64,000 bases of DNA, taken from Gracilariopsis chorda (taxonomy: Eukaryota; Rhodophyta; Florideophyceae; Gracilariales; Gracilariaceae). The notes beneath the pieces are model-generated. The model had not been told where the DNA came from. It saw nothing but the letters and a program-made list of their open reading frames with translations, and made no database searches. The stretch is taken from positions 62,001-126,000 of the forward strand of contig NBIV01000211.1 in the NCBI GenBank assembly GCA_003194525.1, written 5' to 3'. This document shows, in pieces, positions 10,001 through 21,557 of the stretch. Each line of letters opens with the position of its first letter. Position 1 is the stretch's first letter. The position numbers and the translations under genes were made by a program.

Positions 10001-11093
10001 GATGCACAGCGAGTTGATTCGCTTGGGATGCAGATTGTCTACCACAGACAGTCGGCTATACCTGTACTCGTCCAAGAGTGGTACCCTAATACTCTTCATA
10101 GTCGTGGACGATATTCTTATTGCCTGCAACTCATATAGTCTACTCCAGGACTTCAAGGCTGAGATGACAAACCTGTTCAAGTTTAAGCTCCTTGGTGAGG
10201 CAAAGTCATTTGTGGGGCTACAGATCGAGCGAAACGACCAGGGCATGATGGTCACCCAGACTCGTTATATCGATAAAATAATAAAAGAGAACGGGCTTGA
10301 GAACTGTAACGTTTCTCAAACACCCCTGCCCACCAAGGAAGATCTGACCAGCCGCCTCGATGAAGAACGCGCCGTGTCTACAGGAACACACAACCGATAC
10401 CGGAAGTTGGTAGGATGTTTGATGTATTTGGCCGTGAACTCCAGGCCTGACATCATGTTCGCAGCCTCGATGCTGGCAAGGCAAGTCCATGACCCATGCT
10501 TGCGGCATGTTGGACTAGCGAAGAGAGTGTTACGATACCTCAAAGGTACGAAGGGTCTTGGCTTGTTCTATCCCTCTAACACTACGGCTCCAATGGAAGC
10601 GTATTGTGACGCTGATTGGGTTGGATGCCGCGAAACGCGGAAGTCCACGACGGGAGTTATAATAAAGGTGAACGAAGCACCAATTATGTGGACGACTAAG
10701 AAGCAATCTCTAATTACCCTGTCGTCTGGTGAAGCTGAATATGTGGCCATGTCGTACTGTGGGAAAATTGTGACCTGGCTCCGAAGACTGTTCTGGAAGT
10801 TGAGCGCTGAAAAGGTCCTTGACGATGAACCGGACATGTATCCAATATCTACATATTCGGATAGCTCGACTGCGCTGTCGATAGCTAAGAATCCGAGAGT
10901 CTCTGAAAAGAACAAGCACATAGCTCTAAAACATCACCATATCAAAGAGTTCGTTGAGACTGGAGTCATTGACATAAAGCCAATAAGGACAGACACGCAA
11001 GCCGCTGATATATTCACAAAGTCACTCCCGGTGGAACGATTGAAAGTTCTCACAGTATTATGTGGGCTTAGGAACAAAACAGCCACAGAGTAA
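7095..11093 (+). CDS. Copia gag-pol coding region
   Basis: The gag part begins MDTERE and has the Copia capsid-like block around LEREYCSALEVWTKLEATYK. A CCHC knuckle (C-x2-C-x4-H-x4-C) and an Asn/Gln-rich linker follow. Pol shows the protease DSGAS, the HHCC zinc site (WHEKLGH ... ICNPC), an integrase core with TDLSGP, LDGAGEN and the Glu in NGVAEKTIQDL, a reverse transcriptase with VVDD in place of YVDD, and RNase H (YCDADWVG; TLSSGEAEYVA). The family makes a single polyprotein; this copy has about one break. Confidence 0.9.
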
Positions 11094-11332
11094 GTATGTG
11101 TATCTATATTGTCAAGGTAGCTAACGTTTGAGTTTTGTTTTTACTTTTTGTTTTCGAATCCAGATATGTTAGTTTATTAGAGTCGCGAAAGGGGCCCATA
11201 CCCTTTCCTAGATTGCAGATTTTTGCCTATTCAGTTTTGCTGCAGTACAGGTTTTTAATGGCGGGTACCAAGACATCTAGTCTGTTAGACTTATTTCGCA
11301 AACTAAGCTGCTATCTTATTTTCGAGGGACGG

Positions 11333-11468
11333 TGTAGACGGACGCAGAATTGTTCTGGTCCACTGATTGGAACGTGCGTCACGAGCCACACGTTCCAACA
11401 GTATAAATAAAGGGCCCCCTTCTGTACCCCTTTGGATGGAAGGGGGCAAGGAGAGAGAAACAGCTACA
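11333..11468 (+). repeat. Copia 3' LTR (136 bp)
   Basis: It runs TGTAG...CTACA, nearly identical to the 5' LTR, with a purine-rich GAGGGACGG tract just before it and ACGCA just after it. Confidence 0.92.
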
Positions 11469-11473
11469 ACGCA

Positions 11474-12643
11474 TACGCAGCTGACTTGTGCAGACACTCG
11501 ACCTTACCCCTTTCAATAGGGCATTGCAGGGCTATGTCTCGTCCTAGGGAAAAGACGTATCGTACAATCAGATAAAAAGTTGCTAAAGTGATATCATCTC
11601 TCCACAAAGAGAACGTTTCTACAGGTGAGTGATGGAAGCTTATAAACCCACCCATGCGCCAGACAATTTTCCTATGACTACCAACCTCAAACAAAACCAA
11701 CCAGAGTCTTTTTCAGGTGAAAGAGATTTTGTTGTAGTTGATACGTAGATTTACAAAGTTAAACAGCACTTCAACCTAGTGCAACTTTCTAACAACAATT
11801 TTGGTGCAATTTGAAATGCGTGGAAATCGCGATGATGCTATTCATAGAAGTGCGATGCGGTTACCGTGGCGGCTCTTTCGCATATGATTTGATACCGTAC
11901 GAGTTAATGCCAATGAGATTTTTTACGGTGTGGAAATGTGTGCGCATGTGTGCGTGTGCGCAGTTGCGCGTGTGCACATGTGCGCGTGTTCATATGTGCG
12001 CCTGTGCGACAGCACTATGCTGTATTGTTATCTTTTACTTGGGTTGACTTCTCAAGATGCCTGACACTGGCATAGTCACCTGTGTAAACCTGAGGAGGTG
12101 TGCACTATTGTACTTAATTATTATAATTTTTTATGGTAGGGTACTTAAGTGAGCGCGAATTCGTCGTCGTGAGCACAAAGTAAAATTAACATGAAGCTTT
12201 GGTCATTCATAACTGTTCAGTTTGACCTGAAGTATCCGGATCTAAATTGTGACATCGTCGCGCCGTGTACTACTCCTTGCGGAGAGTCACTGCATTCGGT
12301 TCGCTCAATTCACCCGCTTGTGAAACATACAGACACTATTTGTTATAAGTGTCGTGTGACATTTATCTACCGTGTGGTACTAATATCGCCTCTGTATAGG
12401 ATAGGTTTTTTCCGCTACATCCCGTGCATTTGCACCCTCCGTCCGGCTTTTTTCTGCTTTCCGCACGACCCACCCTGTGGTTTTTCCTGTGTTCGGAAGG
12501 CCCTCTTCACTGAGTATAATCTGAACCACCACATTTGGTGGCACACCATTCTCTGCTTTCACCGTCTTTCTGGTTCCGTTTTACCTTTCCTTATCCACTT
12601 CTGTGGTCAAATAGAAATACGTACGGATTGACGCTCTTATTGC
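11474..12643. other. Non-coding region between Copia and Gypsy elements
   Basis: I see no supported gene. A 146-codon open frame at 12191..12631 (+) is Cys- and aromatic-rich but has no recognisable domain. An alternating purine-pyrimidine tract is listed separately. Confidence 0.5.
11936..12008. repeat. TG/CG alternating purine-pyrimidine tract
   Basis: About 73 bp of almost unbroken tgtgcgcatgtg-type alternation. Such sequence can adopt left-handed Z-DNA; this is a property of composition, and no function is shown. Confidence 0.85.
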
Positions 12644-15600
12644 ATGTATACAGAAGGCTCTGTCACCTGGTCTGCTCCTAGAGGGGGCAAGGCTCCAGAA
12701 ACCTTGAGTGTGATACCCAACCTTCGGGTTTTGCACCACAACCATTTGAAGTTTGGTGATGATAAGAAGATTTCTTTTGTTTGCCTTTTGCTAACTAGTA
12801 CTGCGGCAATATGGTGGTATACACTTCTGCAACATAATGAGTCGCCAAAAACATGGAAAGCATCTGAATACAACGAGCGTCGAGCATGTGATACGTTACG
12901 TTTATGCAAGCAGATTACAAATAAGGAAGCGTATTTGTCAGAGCTCAGAAGCTTAGTACTAACAATTCCAGATATAATTACAGGCGAGAAGTGGTACAAG
13001 CTTGTGAATGGTTTAAAGCCAAACATTCAGTTTGAAGTAAGAAAGTCTAACCATTTCGAGTGTAATGAAGCTACGAAGACTACGATGGGGGTTGAAGCTT
13101 CATTTAGTAGAAGCTCTCGTGCAGATACTTTTCCATCGAAAGCACTACAATATCCAAGACTTACGCGATGGAGATTGAGAATTTGGAGGGGAGTCAGAAG
13201 TTTAGGTCGAGACAGCTCTTTAATGATATTAAGAACAATGCGTGCTCTTTGTGCCACAATCCTGGATGCTGCCCTTGGAAACATCACCAGAACGCAGCAG
13301 GCCGGTCTTCAAGTGTAGCTGATATCCACATCGAGTGTGACAACGAGAACGTACAATCGGATAGCTCAGTGGACAGTTCTTTTGGAAAAAAAAAGTGCAC
13401 GTTAAAAGCAATTGCGAATTGTTATGAAGTTTTGTTGCAGAACCGAAAGGGTTCAGAAAATCATGATGTACGTTGTGTTCCTCTTCTGGTTCTAGATGGA
13501 GCATTCGAAGACGCGCCGGTCTGCGTTCTAAAAGATGACGGCTGTAATATCAACGTTATCTCTAGAAATCTTTTCTCTCGCCATAGAGAGAGCTTGAAAT
13601 GGGAGCCAACGCTCGTAGATATTTCAAATTCTAAGGAGGGATCACAAGTGATGGGATCTGAGATGTTATATGGAACATTGTGCATGCTGAATTTATCTTA
13701 TACTTCAAGGTGAGTTGTGGCAGCCTGCCACTATAACGTTCTACTTGGCATGCCCTGGCATGAATATTTTAAACCAGAAACGGACTACGAGCAAAGTATG
13801 GTGAAGTTTTTAGAGCACGTTCTCCATGCCATATCCGTTGAAAGGAGAGCAAGTATCAGAATATGTCACCTGGGAGTCAAGCGGTTCCGAAAGATGCTAC
13901 GCAAACCAAATGCCGGAATGTTGGTGTACCATGTTGCTCCTGTTAGTACCCATTCAAAGACAGGAAATGTAGGAGATGAAAGAACACCTATTATATATTT
14001 GGAAGACAAGGACGTCCAAGATATTCTTGAAGAGTTTACAGATGTGTTTCAATAAAAGCTCCCGGATGGACTCCTACCCCAAAGAGAAATTGACCATTGC
14101 ATTAATACAGAGAAAGGGGCAAAACCTCCTCACCGTCCATTGTATCAGCTTTTGCGAGCTGAGCTTGGTGCTGCGAAAGAATATATAGAGAAACTTCTGA
14201 GAAGTGGGAAAATAAGTCGAAGCAAAACTGCATATGGCTCTCCGCTGTTCTTTTTGAAGGAACTGAGACGACCATTGCGAGGTGTTGTAGATTATTGAGC
14301 ATTGAATCACATCAAAGAGCGAAAGAACTCACCAATTCTTCGTTGCAATGAAATGTTTGATCGCCTTGGAAATGCTAGATTCTTTTCTAAGCACGATCTC
14401 GAAACAAGGATCCGTCAAGTACGTATGCGACCTAAGCATATCGAGAAGACACCCTTAAACACAAATTACGGCCAGTTACAGTATCTATTGATGCCCATGG
14501 GATTAGGTAACGCGCCTGTTGCCTTTCAAACACTGATAAACCGTGTCATGAATGAAAACATTGACATTTTTCTTGCAGTCTATGTAGAAGATCTGCTTAT
14601 CTATAGCAGAACCAAGGAGTAGCACTTGTATCATATGAAATTATTGCTTAAACGCCTGCGTGATCACAAGCTTTATATATCTCCGAAGAAATGTGAATTT
14701 ATGGCAACCAAGACAGAATTCCTGGGGCTTGTAGTCCGACGGAATGGGTTGCATGTCAACCAGTCTAAAGTGGAATTTGTGAAGAATTTGCCCGCTCTTC
14801 AATCTCTTACGGAATTGTGCAGCTTTCTGGGACTTTTTCAGTTCTTCCGCAGATTTGTGAATTTTCAAGCCGGGCGGCTCCGCTCTCTGGCCTCACAAAG
14901 AAGCATAAAACAATCAAGAATTGGGCTGAGAACTGTGACGTGGCTCGCTGACTTGAAATATGCCTTAACCATGGCACCAATACTCCGACCTCCTGATTGG
15001 TCAAAGGCATTCCAGGCTCATGTTGATGCTTCACAGATTGCTGTTGGGTCCACTCTCTTTCATTTAGATGAAAATACCTACGACATAGTGGTCTCGTATA
15101 TGTTCAAGAAGCTAACACCAGCAGAATGCAACTATACAACGAACGAGAGAGAATTACTTGGACTTATTACCGCATTGCAGCGGTTTCGTTGCTACCTAGA
15201 GGGCTCTAAATACAAGGTATTCACCGATAATCAAGTGTTGAAGAACTTCCTCACGGAGAAGACGGTGAATCGCCATGAAGCATGGTGGCTGGAGTTGTTA
15301 GCCTCCTACAATAGTCGGGAGGTATCTCTCGAACCAGGACGGATACATTTATTTAGGGATGAACTTTCTTGTACTTCCCCGATACCCGTTGCAAATGTGG
15401 AGATGGATGCTTTGCACATTAATGAAGTTGAAAAAAATCTTGTGAGGAAGTACGCTGACGACCAGCTCTTTGGACCTATCATGTCTGCGCTACAGGGTAG
15501 ATTACTGGGTGCTCGAAAAGAACGAAATAAGATCGAGGTATACTACCCCAGTTCTGGCGTGATATTTGGAAGCTGCTTTACAAGAATACGCTTTTCATCC

Positions 15601-15790
15601 CAAGAAAAGCAAGAAGAAAGGTTCTAGAACTGGCATATAATTCAAAAACTGCAGGTTCCTTCTGTTTCAAAAAGATGCGTTCTCTTTTCGTCGGTTCTCA
15701 CTGCACATACAAGACTAGTGATGCCCAGAAGTATTGTGAAGGATGTTAGATCTGTCAGCAACACAAAACTCATCTCAATGACCCTCTGCT
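12644..15790 (+). mobile_element. Ty3/Gypsy fossil A (gag to RNase H)
   Basis: A gag-like part (12.64-13.3 kb) is followed by a protease-like segment, reverse transcriptase (YGQLQYLLMPMGLGNAP; YVEDLLIY; FLGLFQFFRRF) and RNase H (LRPPDWSKAFQAHVDASQ; NERELLGLI). A short piece resembling the start of integrase ends it near 15.79 kb; the rest of integrase and both LTRs are not visible. Its gag shares phrases with fossil B at 23.4-28.2 kb (FEVRK; EATK...VEA), so the two are one family. It is old, with several breaks. Confidence 0.88.
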
Positions 15791-17265
15791 ATGGTAGCAA
15801 CACAATCCAAGCCCATCGACACTGCCAAATGCTTACTATCGGGATAAGAGGAAGCGGCTTTCGGCCGCGGGCGGCGTTGCGCGCCGCTGAATGAGGGTGA
15901 CGTCGGGGGATCTGCAGCCCGTTGTTGGTTGCTATAGCTGGCAAACCTCCTGCAAACCGATGAGGGCCGCGGCGCCAAGAGTAAATATGGAGTATAGGTT
16001 AAAATGTAGCGCGCATGCGTTGGTGAGTCGCTGTAATTGCAGTAGTACGTGTAGAGTACAGTGGATTGTAATTGCCACGCATAGCCAGAATGACTGCAGT
16101 GCCAGCCAGTGTGCAGTGGGGTGGGCGGCACTGCTGTAGTACCAGCCATTGAAAAGGACGGAAAGTCAATATATAGCAGCAGCTAATGAGGTTGGAGCTT
16201 TCCTGCATCTGCTGCTGATGCTGCAAAAAAGTTTTAATGTGCTGAAGGGGGTGTGCAATGGGAGTTTTTGGCGTAACGCCTCCTGTCAATCAACAACACT
16301 CCCCTTATCCTTCAGCAAATCATTATGGTACGGGGGGCGTTGAGATGTTGCAGGGGAATACGATTCCTTTTATAGAAGCTATTGATACGTCTTCCAGTAT
16401 GGCCGGACTCTAAATAATGCCCTTTCTTGTCGTCAGGTAAAGGGTGGCACTATTGCGGACTTTCAAAAGTACAGAAGTCACGTTTGTATTGCTTTTTTAG
16501 TGTTGTGGCGAGAGATATCACTAGGATTCTCCCCAGTCTTGCGTGTTCCATCGCAAATACATTATTTAGGCCTTCATGTTTAGTCCTGCCTTCGTAACTG
16601 GGGATAATGTTTAGCAATTGGGTCTGCTTGGTAAAACAATGCCTGCTACACTGCAATTTACCGATTTGCTCAAACTTAAAGTTTTAAGCACCAAACGTCG
16701 GTGTTTTTGGAATGCTAGATAGAGGTGCTAGATCGCAAGTTTCTTAGGCAAAAGCTCAAAAATACTACGAAAATGATAGATTCTGCTAGTTTCTGGCGCT
16801 TGCCCAAGTAAAAAAAAAATTTTGGAATTCACACTTCCATATCTTACAGGGCCTTGCCTCACCTGCACTGCGCATTGCTAGTTTCAAGTTTGGAGCAAGT
16901 TCATTCTCCACTAAAAGCTAGATACAGATCTCGATATCGAGCTGGCCGCGCAGCGGCCAGCGCCATTTCGAGCACCCAACCAAAACTAACATTTTTATTT
17001 TCATCTTTTGAATTTCAAACTTCATACTGCCCTAGTTTGACTTCCAACTGATCCCCAGGAACTCATCTGGGCTGCTCTCTCCGTTCTCACACACCCGACG
17101 CACCGCGCATCAGATTCCAATACCACCCATTCCGTCATCCTAACAGCCTCAACGACACTCATAAACATCACTAGCCTTCTTCTCCCTCCTCCCTCTTTCC
17201 ATACCTCATCTTCAACCGACTCTTAACCTCCAACCATTCTTTGTCCTTCTCCTCCAACCTTCTTT
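15791..17265. other. Intergenic region with small GC-rich hairpins
   Basis: No gene is supported. Two adjacent hairpins lie at 15854..15887 (GCGGC/GCCGC and GCGGCG/CGCCGC stems) and another at 16942..16960 (CTGGCCGC/GCGGCCAG around GCA). The hairpins contrast with the AT-rich surroundings. Confidence 0.55.
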
Positions 17266-19987
17266 TCACGACCCCATCTTCACGCCCAGCACTGCACGCG
17301 TCGTAGTACCCATTTCTTTGTGCATGTTGCGCGATGCACGCCAGTACACAGCATGATGAACCATTCGGAAGTCATCACGTGATAGGCACTCCGCCCGATG
17401 GTGCTTCCTCAGATTTATCCTCTGCATCCATGGATGGGAATGCTTCACTTCATTTCCGCTTGCAGGCCACTCACTCGGCAACGAGTATATCAGGTCCACC
17501 CAAGACATGTCCGCTCCCATAGTCAGCTCTCCTGGCATACTTAAGCCAGCTGGAAGCTTGTCAGGATTCTTATTGTCAAATCTGCCTGCGGTTTGCTGCT
17601 CCTCTGCCTCGTCTTCCTCATTATCCACAAAATCCTCTTGAGGTTCATCCTCGCTTGACTCGAGCACAATGATCTCCTGTGCTGTCAACCACCTCTTCAA
17701 ATCTCTCCTTTCCATACTACACAGCACCTCCACCACCTCCTGCGAGATACCAAATGCCAAGTCACCTCACATCAGGTGCAGTCGGCTTACGATTCGATCG
17801 TTTCTGCATCTTCACCGGTGGCTCAAAATCAACTTACTCTTCATCTTCATCTTCGTCCAAGACCTCCAATTTACGCTTCTTTGAGATTCGCTTACTTCTT
17901 CGAGGCTCCTGTTCAGCGTTCGGAGGCTCCTGAGCAGCTTCCTCATTCAGAACAAGCAACTCGATCACGTCCACATCGGCTGCAGAGAGAGCAGCAGCAG
18001 TAGCATCCTGTCCCTGCATGCCCGACAAAGCGCTGGACAACGTCCTACGAACCTCTTTCACATTATTATTCACTCTGGACTCCAGTGAACTGCGTTTCCC
18101 TTTCGTATACCACTTCCCCAGACGAGATATGATATACTTTGACACAGTCTGGTCAGAATCGCCGATGGTAACCGTGGTATTCATCACTTCCTGTACATTC
18201 TTTTTCTCTTTCATGGAACTCCCCAGCTCACTGCAAATTTCATACGTTCTAGAAGCGCAGTCGAAGAAGTACTTTCGGAATTCCTCAAACTGTCCCATCT
18301 TCACAGTGGCCACCGACCTCACTCGAACATGCGCCTGTAGACATTGGATAGTAAAACAAAACTTATCCCCTGACATTCCAAGCAGAATGTCACTAAACAC
18401 ATGAGTGATTCCAATTTGAGGCGTCTCCTGCCACACCACATCGAATAACTCTAACAGACCGGGATTACGCGCAAACTTCAAAGCAAGAGCAGAATGGCGA
18501 TTGAAATGACGTATCTTCCCTTCTTTCCCCTTCGTCTCACTGCTCCACAGCACCCCCGTGATTTGGCTTGGTTTAAGCTTTGACAAATCATACCCATTCT
18601 GCTCTACGCCATTACGAATAAAGTAAACAGCAGTGTGAATCTTATCTGCGAAGGACATCACCAGAACATTGGAGCTCAAATCATTCAACGTCTTCCCCAG
18701 CCACAACAACTCATTCAATGTCATTCTCTGGCTGTCGTTCCGTTCCCAAAGTGTAACGTTCAAACCAGCAGTAATCCGTGCCCATTTCGGACCATCCTGC
18801 TCGAGTTACAGTAAAAAACTCACTCGATGGAAGCCATCCACCAAAACCACACGAAAAATCAAACGCCCACTCGCATCAATAGCGTCACGAACCGGCACAT
18901 CCTCCAACAGGGCCACCGCAATTGACCCAAGAGAAGGGAGCCATCCGAAGTTCCACAGTTTGTTCGAAGTACCTCGAAGATGTTTGTCATTCTTCGAACG
19001 AACCATGTTCTTCGGAAATCAAATGTTGTGGATATCGATTACGCAATTTTGCTGGTCATAATCATCTCGATTGATCTCTAAGACACCCAAACTGTTATCC
19101 ACCTCTTCCGAAGGAACAGCATCACCTTCATCATATGAAACCCTCTCCTCCGGATCAAGATCGTTCCTGGAGAGTACAGGCACCTCTATGAGGTCATCAT
19201 CTAAGCTTCCTCCGACTTCAGGGCCTCCTCGGTTTCCAGAGCCGCCCGAGAGAGCACCTGATGTTCCTCCACCGCTCTGACAGATTTTCACTGGAGCCTC
19301 CCCAGCGCTCTCAAGGCTTTTCACCGGCGCTTTGGTCACCAAAATGCTTGATGGTGTACCAGCAACAGCGGGAAGGCGCTTGACTTGTCTTGCATTGGTC
19401 CTGGAAACTTTACTTCTGTGGACAGTCTTCAAATTTGCTCCTGACTGCGGTGGAACCGACTCATTCCCCTCTCCCCCTTCATTTTTGACACTCATCATCG
19501 CAGTGTCCCATGCATATAAACCCGCTGAAACCATCTCCTTCAAAGTTGCGGGCAATTCCTCGGGACCTCCGAAAACATAAGGGTACTTCTCATCTTGGTG
19601 TGACGAAATATTTGTCTTAAAGATAACCACCAAGTCCTCTCCAGGTCTCCGCGTAGAGGACAGGGGATGGTTGTGTAGTGAACTACAGAGTCTCGTCCCC
19701 GGCCCCCTAGCAACCCCCACACCGCGCAATTTCGCCTCTCCTACGTTCACCTTCGCATCACTACTCCCAACTCGTACGAACAGATTGACATCCGCATCGC
19801 TCTTAAGCACCTGACCCGTACTGCCCCCAATTGATGGCTCAGGGTGGCTGGCAGTTCGGGTGGCGCCCCGGCTCTTCGCTATGCCTCGCGTGGTCGGCAT
19901 GTCGATAACACGTCTCTTCGGCGAAACAGGCTTCCTCGGAGTCCGTTTCCGTGATGGCGCGTTTATCTTATTCCCAGTGGAACCCAT
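17266..19987 (-). pseudogene. ParB/sulfiredoxin-like nuclear protein gene, frame interrupted
   Basis: One frame runs from an ATG at 19987 to 17838, interrupted twice by in-frame stops, then continues through a predicted intron into a last exon ending at 17266. The first ~320 residues are basic and low-complexity, with nuclear-type signals (RKRTPRKPVSPKRR). Around 18.8-18.9 kb the protein reads FRVVLVDGFHR, matching the core V-V-x-V-D-G-x-H-R of the ParB/Srx fold, preceded by a ParB-like 'G-W-L-P-S-L-G-S' segment. A helical region rich in Leu, Lys and Glu follows. A second nuclear signal (RRSKRISKKRKLE) and an acidic run precede the intron. In bacteria ParB-fold domains bind CTP and DNA; a role here is unproven. 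It could be a decayed gene or one with tiny unrecognised introns. Confidence 0.45.
17717..17837 (-). other. Predicted 121-nt intron near the 3' end of the ParB-like gene
   Basis: The minus strand has GTAAGT at 17837 and GTGTAG ending at 17717. Joining the two keeps frame and links an acidic Asp/Glu run to MERRDLKRWL. Other acceptors lie nearby, so the exact end is uncertain. Confidence 0.4.
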
Positions 19988-20041
19988 GGCTGAGTACTTC
20001 AAAGGTCGCGCTTGCGTTTTCCTGGCACCCACTGACGTTGA

Positions 20042-20190
20042 ATGCTCCCATGATCACGTACGCTTGGTTCCAAAGAGATGGACGTAAGCACTATATATCG
20101 TTTTCATGACATCCATTGTCGTCAACGTAGCATCCCTGCAATTCCCCTCCCAATTACTTGCATTGCAAAAGAATTTGTTAATGTTTTGGT
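20042..20190. repeat. Direct repeat, copy 1 of ~150 bp
   Basis: Nearly identical to 20518..20667, in the same orientation. It holds 'gatggacgtaagcactatat' and 'cccctcccaattacttgca'. It lies just upstream of the ParB-like gene start. Confidence 0.92.
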
Positions 20191-20340
20191 CGAGGTCCGT
20201 GGGCCGGGGTGTCGTGGTGCTCCATCGCGACTACCATGGAGCGTCAGGACGCGAAATTTTAATTAAAATTCATGCCTGGTGCTCCATCGTGTTCGCGATG
20301 GAGCACCATGACACCTCGGACCACGGACCTCGACCCAAAA
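20184..20340. repeat. Foldback (MITE-like) element with ~47-bp arms
   Basis: The left arm (20184-20230) and right arm (20294-20340) are inverted copies differing at a few sites, with ends TTTTGG and CCAAAA. A shorter hairpin built on GGTGCTCCATCG lies inside. It has no coding capacity and could be a non-autonomous DNA transposon. Confidence 0.82.
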
Positions 20341-20517
20341 CGAAGAGAAAAATAATCCATGGCAACCAAGTCAAAAGCGTCTTGCGCATTATTCGCAACC
20401 GCATTCGTTGCGTCGGTTTGGGCGATTGAAAAATTCTATTGAACCCGAAGAACAACTTTTTGTTGTTAAAAGAAGCACCGGAGTGGTCGTCTCCAACATT
20501 GTTACCCCTTTCGTTTG

Positions 20518-20667
20518 AAGCTCCCGTGATCACGCCTGCTAGGTTTCAAAGAGATGGACGTAAGCACTATATATCGTTTTCATGACATCCATTGTCGTCA
20601 ACGTAGCATCCCTGCAATTCCCCTCCCAATTACTTGCATTTCAAAAAGAATTTGATAATTTTTTTGG
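20518..20667. repeat. Direct repeat, copy 2 of ~150 bp
   Basis: This copy leads into a pyrimidine-rich stretch ending TTTTCGTAG just before the ATG of the coiled-coil gene. With the GTAAGC inside the repeat it could be a 5' UTR intron. Confidence 0.9.
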
Positions 20668-20687
20668 TTTTCGTAGGATCCGAGCGC

Positions 20688-21557
20688 ATGAAGAGTGAGC
20701 GTACGACGAGTGAGAATTTGAAGGCTGATGCCCATGCGCATGTAGCACGCGGGAGAGATTCGGTTCGGGGACAGCGATCTATGCCTGGGTCTGGTGGTGG
20801 GGTAGAGGGTAAGAAAGGGTCGCTTGCTAGGAGAAGGGAAGAGGTACCAGATCAGGGAGGGTTGAAAGCAAATGCGCGGGTCAAAGACCGAAATAAAGAT
20901 GAAGAAATGCCGGAAAGGAAACAAATGGAAGAGGCGGTTGCGCTGAAGAGAGGTGGGGCCCCAAGGGGAAATCAATATGGAGGAGAGGTAAATATCCCTT
21001 TGGTAGAGAGTGATGGGGACGAAGAGGATCACATTGTGAAGGGGAGATGGACGAGAGAGACAATAAAGGAAGGAGTGGGACGCCCCTCTGATTTAAAGGA
21101 AACGCAAGAAGTGGAAGAAGTGGTCAGAGCGACGGATGGAATACAGGAAGCATCGAAAAGCGGAGAACGTACGAGCATCCCGGTACGGGCGCGAAAGTTT
21201 CAAATTGTTCAAGACTTGGAAAGTGATAAAGGAAGCAGAACGCCGCGGACTCCGGACGGATTGCGAGAGAGAAAACGAAGTGTTCATCGGTCGCCAAGTG
21301 AGCCTGCTGAGGAGCGACGGCTGCCTGTAAATATTTTGGGAGATACAGGGAATGACGACATCGGTGTGATGTCTCGATCTTGATTAGTTGAGACGGTCAA
21401 TATGTTGAAGGCAGAACTCGGGCAGATCAAAGGGGACCACTGCAGCCTAAAGATGTCGCTGAAGCTGACGCAAGAGGAACTGAAGAGGATGAGAGAAGAG
21501 ATGAGCGAGAAGAATTTGCTGATAGATAGCTTACGGGAAGGGATGAAGGTGAGATGA
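20688..21557 (+). pseudogene. Charged coiled-coil protein gene, one in-frame stop
   Basis: From the first ATG at 20688 a very charged, disordered protein (Arg/Glu/Lys/Asp-rich) runs to a TGA at 21381-21383. The same frame then continues 57 codons with a heptad-like coiled coil (VNMLKAELGQI; LTQEELKRMREEM) and ends at 21557. Because the coiled coil is clearly protein-like, the TGA is either a recent nonsense change or lies in a tiny intron. No domain is recognised. It is transcribed away from the ParB-like gene and converges on the zinc-finger ORF. Confidence 0.4.

Larger units (their letters stand above)
5644..11468 (+). mobile_element. Ty1/Copia LTR retrotransposon, young and nearly whole
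   Basis: The element is 5.8 kb, flanked by ACGCA on both sides (5639..5643 and 11469..11473), a 5-bp target duplication. The LTRs are unusually short (137 and 136 bp) and differ at only a handful of positions, so the insertion is recent. Order of parts: 5' LTR, primer-binding site, a long 1.3-kb leader, gag with a CCHC zinc knuckle, protease (DSGAS), integrase, reverse transcriptase, RNase H, 3' LTR. Integrase before reverse transcriptase is the Copia order. It looks almost whole, with about one break in the coding region. Confidence 0.95.

Noticed and set aside
12191-12631. 146-codon ORF as a gene
   Set aside because: Cys/Phe/Ile-rich reading without family resemblance, next to a retroelement fossil.
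18806-21383. Alternative genetic code or selenocysteine at TGA codons
   Set aside because: One of the interrupting stops is TAA and neighbouring host genes use stops normally; no recoding signal is visible.
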